Below are positions 13,800 to 15,826 of a stretch of DNA of 15,826 nucleotides, one piece after another. The notes under the pieces are model-generated. The model was not told the DNA's origin, did not search any database, and worked only from the letters and a program-made list of their open reading frames with translations. A program made the translations under genes and the position numbers. Numbering within the stretch: position 1 is the first letter of the stretch; each line of letters starts with the position of its first letter. Origin of the DNA: Holosporaceae bacterium (GTDB lineage: Bacteria > Pseudomonadota > Alphaproteobacteria > UBA3830); contig JAITAC010000068.1 of the NCBI GenBank assembly GCA_031284345.1, positions 1 to 15,826 of the forward strand, in the 5' to 3' direction.

Positions 13800-14023
13800 T
13801 AATGTATTACAATTTGATTAATAACGTGTTTTTCACACGTAAAGTATTTTTTCTATATACGATATGCAACTCGGAATCAAGTCTATTATGTTCAAATGCT
13901 AACCACACTACTGATTCTGAGATATTTTTTATGTTTTTATGTTTTATTGTATTTACAGCCTCCCCTCCCCTCCTGTGGTGCGCGACATGAATTCCCCCAC
14001 ACAGTATGGTATCGAAATTATCT

Positions 14024-14126
14024 TAAAAATTTGTTAATTTTCAATTTTGTTTCGCCGTTAACGAAAATTTTACATTTTTCTGATACTATGCGAGCTGGTG
14101 GAGGAGGTGCATCGCGGCGCCAGAGG
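14024..14126 (+). repeat. GTTAAC-core dispersed repeat, copy B
   Basis: Same orientation as copy A (50-153) and about 14 kb away. The core 14057-14090 matches copy A at 31 of 34 bases. Similarity extends on the left (TAAAAATTTGTTAATTT) and on the right (CTGGTGGA, AGGTGC, a GCG-rich end, CCAG-like). The short frame from its ATG reads MRAGGGGASRR, whereas copy A reads MVPGGIGAGAQ; both are Gly-rich, but the conservation is better explained at DNA level. Confidence 0.75.
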
Positions 14127-14175
14127 CTAAAAACCCAATAGAAAAAACGTAAAAAAATAAATAAAAAGTGAAAAT

Positions 14176-14219
14176 GCCTTTCAAAATCAATGGATTCCAT
14201 GATCCGTAGCGGAGTGAGC
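14176..14219 (+). repeat. Degenerate ~45-bp intergenic repeat, distant copy
   Basis: It matches unit 1 at 8110-8150 in TCAAAATCA, GGAT and TTCCA, and unit 2 at 8154-8193 in ATCCG-AG-G-AGTGAGCT. It lies only 50 bp downstream of copy B of the other repeat family. Confidence 0.5.
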
Positions 14220-14476
14220 TTTTCCACAGATTTTAGTTGCTTAAAATAATGTGAAAATGTTATGATCTATAGATTTTAGTCAAAGGTATCATCAAGACTA
14301 GAAAATTTTTTTTCGATGATATTGGCGCTGTAATAATAGAAAGAATTAAACCATGAGCGAAATATACATACGAATATTGAAGCACAACGAGATTAATTCT
14401 AAAGTCCTACGCAAGTGCCTTCGGAATAAAATCCAAGATATCGATAGCCTCTAGAAACAATTTAAAGGAAAATACA

Positions 14477-15313
14477 ATGTCCATAAGTCATGAAAATGAA
14501 TCGTTTGAACCTCTTTCTAATAAAGAAATTGATGAGTTGAAAAGTATTCTTAGCTCTCATCCCAATGCGCCAAGCTTCGAAATTGTAGATGGTTTCTTTG
14601 TGGGATCACTCTGTTCTCCGTATGAATTAACGGCGAGCTCTTGCATACCAAAAATCATAAGCTCAATGCCAGAACCTTCCAGCAAAGACCCAAGCTCGAT
14701 TGCTTGTGCGTTGATGGTACGCTATTGGTATAACGTCGAAAACCGTCTGCAAAGCGGAGATTTCAAACCTATTTTTGGAGACGGTCCAAATAGAGGAGCA
14801 ATTTGGGCGCAGGGCTTTATGCAGGGAATTGACTTAAGTGAATCTGATCTGGACGAGCTGGCGAAAGACGAAGAAACGTCCATGTTACTCATACCATTTT
14901 TGTCTTTGGCCTACAGTGGCTTGCCTTACGAAGATCAGAAACGACTTGGGCTGAAAGGTGAGTCGGATTTTGATATTCTGGAAATAACTCCTGAACTAAA
15001 GAAAGAATTAATTGAAGTGTTGCCATATAGTGTGATGACGCTGTATAGCATGTTCGGCAATGATCTAGACGATGACGACGACTGTGACGATGACGACTGT
15101 GACGACGACGACGACGACTGCGACTGCGACGACGACGACTGCAACTGCGACGACGACAAATGCGACTGCGACAATGACAACGGCGACGACGACAACGAAG
15201 ACGATATTGTCCAAAAACCAAGACGTCATATCAAGGTCGGCCCAGATGAACAATGCCTCTGCGGTTCCGGTAAAAAATTTAAAAAATGCTGCCTGAATAA
15301 AACTGAAAAATAA
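14477..15313 (+). CDS. YecA-like UPF0149 / SEC-C protein with an Asp/Cys-rich insert
   Basis: Residues 1 to about 190 match the UPF0149 (YecA/YgfB) helical domain: FEIVDGFFVGSLCSP (34-48), PIFGDG (98-103) and IWAQGFMQGIDLS (109-121). The C-terminus is a SEC-C metal-binding motif, PDEQCLCGSGKKFKKCCL, with ligands C260, C262, C271 and C272 in the standard CxC-x8-CC spacing. SEC-C motifs of SecA and YecA bind Zn or Fe. Unlike ordinary YecA proteins, the linker (196-243) holds 32 Asp and 8 Cys (203, 208, 215, 217, 222, 224, 229, 231), including three CxC pairs. It could bind extra metal, but that is inference. There is no signal peptide, so the protein is cytosolic. AAAGGA at 14464-14469 supports the start. 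The recD2-like gene begins seven bases after the stop, so the two are likely co-transcribed. Confidence 0.9.
   Translation: MSISHENESFEPLSNKEIDELKSILSSHPNAPSFEIVDGFFVGSLCSPYELTASSCIPKIISSMPEPSSKDPSSIACALMVRYWYNVENRLQSGDFKPIFGDGPNRGAIWAQGFMQGIDLSESDLDELAKDEETSMLLIPFLSLAYSGLPYEDQKRLGLKGESDFDILEITPELKKELIEVLPYSVMTLYSMFGNDLDDDDDCDDDDCDDDDDDCDCDDDDCNCDDDKCDCDNDNGDDDNEDDIVQKPRRHIKVGPDEQCLCGSGKKFKKCCLNKTEK
15062..15205 (+). repeat. GAC-rich triplet tract encoding the Asp/Cys-rich linker
   Basis: A run of GAC/GAT codons interrupted by TGC/TGT codons at intervals of two, five or seven codons. It is purely in-frame triplet repetition, so length changes keep the frame. The reverse strand reads GTC/GCA and has spurious Ser-rich or Val-rich open frames. 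Confidence 0.9.
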
Positions 15314-15320
15314 TTAATAC

Positions 15321-15826
15321 ATGGAAGCACCACTGGAAAATAATAATCTTGTCAGTCTTCGAGGTCAGTTGGAGAGCATTACCTATGAGAATAACGAAAA
15401 TGACTACATCGTAGCTAAAGTACGAGTCTCCGAATACAAAGAACTAGTAACAATCGTCGGAAATATTCCTTCCCCCATTCCCGGAGAAATTCTTGATATG
15501 TCCGGCGAGTGGTGCGTTCATCCGAAATTCGGAAAACAGTTTAAAGTCATATTCTGCTCCTGCTTGGTTCCATCATCGGTGCTGGGAATTGAAAAATATC
15601 TCGGCTCCGGACTCATCAAGGGCATCGGGCCGGTTATGGCCAGGCGCATTGTGGCGGCATTCGGGGAGAAAACACTTTCCATCATTGAGGAAGACGGCGG
15701 AAAACTGCTTGATGTGCCTGGCATAGGGCAAGCCCGTGTGGGCATGATAACCAGAGCGTGGCAGGAGCAGAAGGAAATACGCGCCGTGATGCTGTTTCTG
15801 CAAAGTCACGGCGTAAGTTCCGCCTA
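15321..15826 (+). CDS. recD2: RecD2-type ATP-dependent helicase, N-terminal part (runs off window)
   Basis: Incomplete at the 3' end; 168 full codons are visible. RecD2 is a 5'-3' superfamily 1B helicase that acts without RecBC. The start of the visible region has the family's N-terminal OB-like fold (LRGQLESITYENNENDYIVA, with VGNIPSPIPGEIL). The helix-hairpin-helix region follows: LGSGLIKGIGPVMARRIVAA, and DVPGIGQARVGMITRAWQEQ, with its IKGIGP and VPGIG turns. The last residues (VMLFLQSHGVSSA) are the usual continuation. Walker A and the other helicase motifs would lie beyond the window and are not seen. No ribosome site stands before the ATG, which lies seven bases after the YecA-like stop, so coupling is likely. 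Confidence 0.88.
   Translation, partial: MEAPLENNNLVSLRGQLESITYENNENDYIVAKVRVSEYKELVTIVGNIPSPIPGEILDMSGEWCVHPKFGKQFKVIFCSCLVPSSVLGIEKYLGSGLIKGIGPVMARRIVAAFGEKTLSIIEEDGGKLLDVPGIGQARVGMITRAWQEQKEIRAVMLFLQSHGVSSA

Larger units (their letters stand above)
13800..14476. other. Divergent spacer with two repeat families
   Basis: About 680 bases between the Ser-Asp repeat gene (reverse) and the YecA-like gene (forward) with no supported ORF. It contains degenerate fragments near 13870-13927, a C-rich CCTCCCCTCCCCTCC tract at about 13960-13975, repeat copy B (14024-14126), a ~45-bp family member (14176-14219), and a near-DnaA box TTTTCCACA (14220-14228, one mismatch). Short open frames here lack ribosome sites. 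Confidence 0.55.

Noticed and set aside
14889..15253. Ser-, Arg- and Val-rich reverse-strand frames opposite the YecA-like gene
   Set aside because: They are antisense readings of the GAC triplet tract, while the forward frame has clear UPF0149 and SEC-C motifs.

Overview
The window looks like chromosomal DNA from a low-GC alphaproteobacterium, probably a host-associated or reduced-genome lineage. The evidence is a MipZ-type division ATPase (an alphaproteobacterial marker), a NAD kinase whose C-terminal half resembles the Rickettsiales form, a PotH/PotI polyamine permease pair, AT-rich spacers with degenerate repeats, and two secreted proteins I do not recognise. Placement below the class (for example Holosporales) is a guess.

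Layout. Positions 1-1880 hold one small secreted-protein gene (643-1059) in repeat-rich, mostly non-coding DNA. This part also has two tandem consensus DnaA boxes beside an AT-rich tract, so it may be an origin-like site. A tRNA-Val(CAC) follows at 1881-1955. Next comes a tight forward cluster: potH, potI, mipZ, lysC and a FabK/nitronate-monooxygenase-family flavoprotein (1973-6760). It is met head-on by a reverse pair, an SfsA-family gene followed by a UPF0235/DUF167 gene (7829-6787). A forward pair, NAD kinase plus an unknown 241-aa protein (8365-9871), converges on reverse-strand topA (12459-9979). After a spacer there is a reverse gene for a secreted Ser-Asp-repeat protein (13799-12867). 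Then, after another repeat-bearing spacer, come a forward YecA-like UPF0149/SEC-C gene with an Asp/Cys-rich insert and the 5' part of a RecD2-type helicase gene that runs off the window.

Functionally it is mostly housekeeping: polyamine import, division-site placement, the aspartate/diaminopimelate branch, fatty-acid or flavin chemistry, NADP synthesis and DNA topology or repair. The unusual material is the non-coding DNA and the low-complexity protein segments. A roughly 100-bp repeat with a GTTAAC core occurs three times (50-153, inverted at 352-425, and 14024-14126). A second degenerate family of about 45 bp sits in other spacers. Two acidic triplet-repeat tracts (SDD and D/C-rich) lie within 2 kb of each other. 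No CRISPR array, complete insertion sequence, prophage or recognisable defence system was found.
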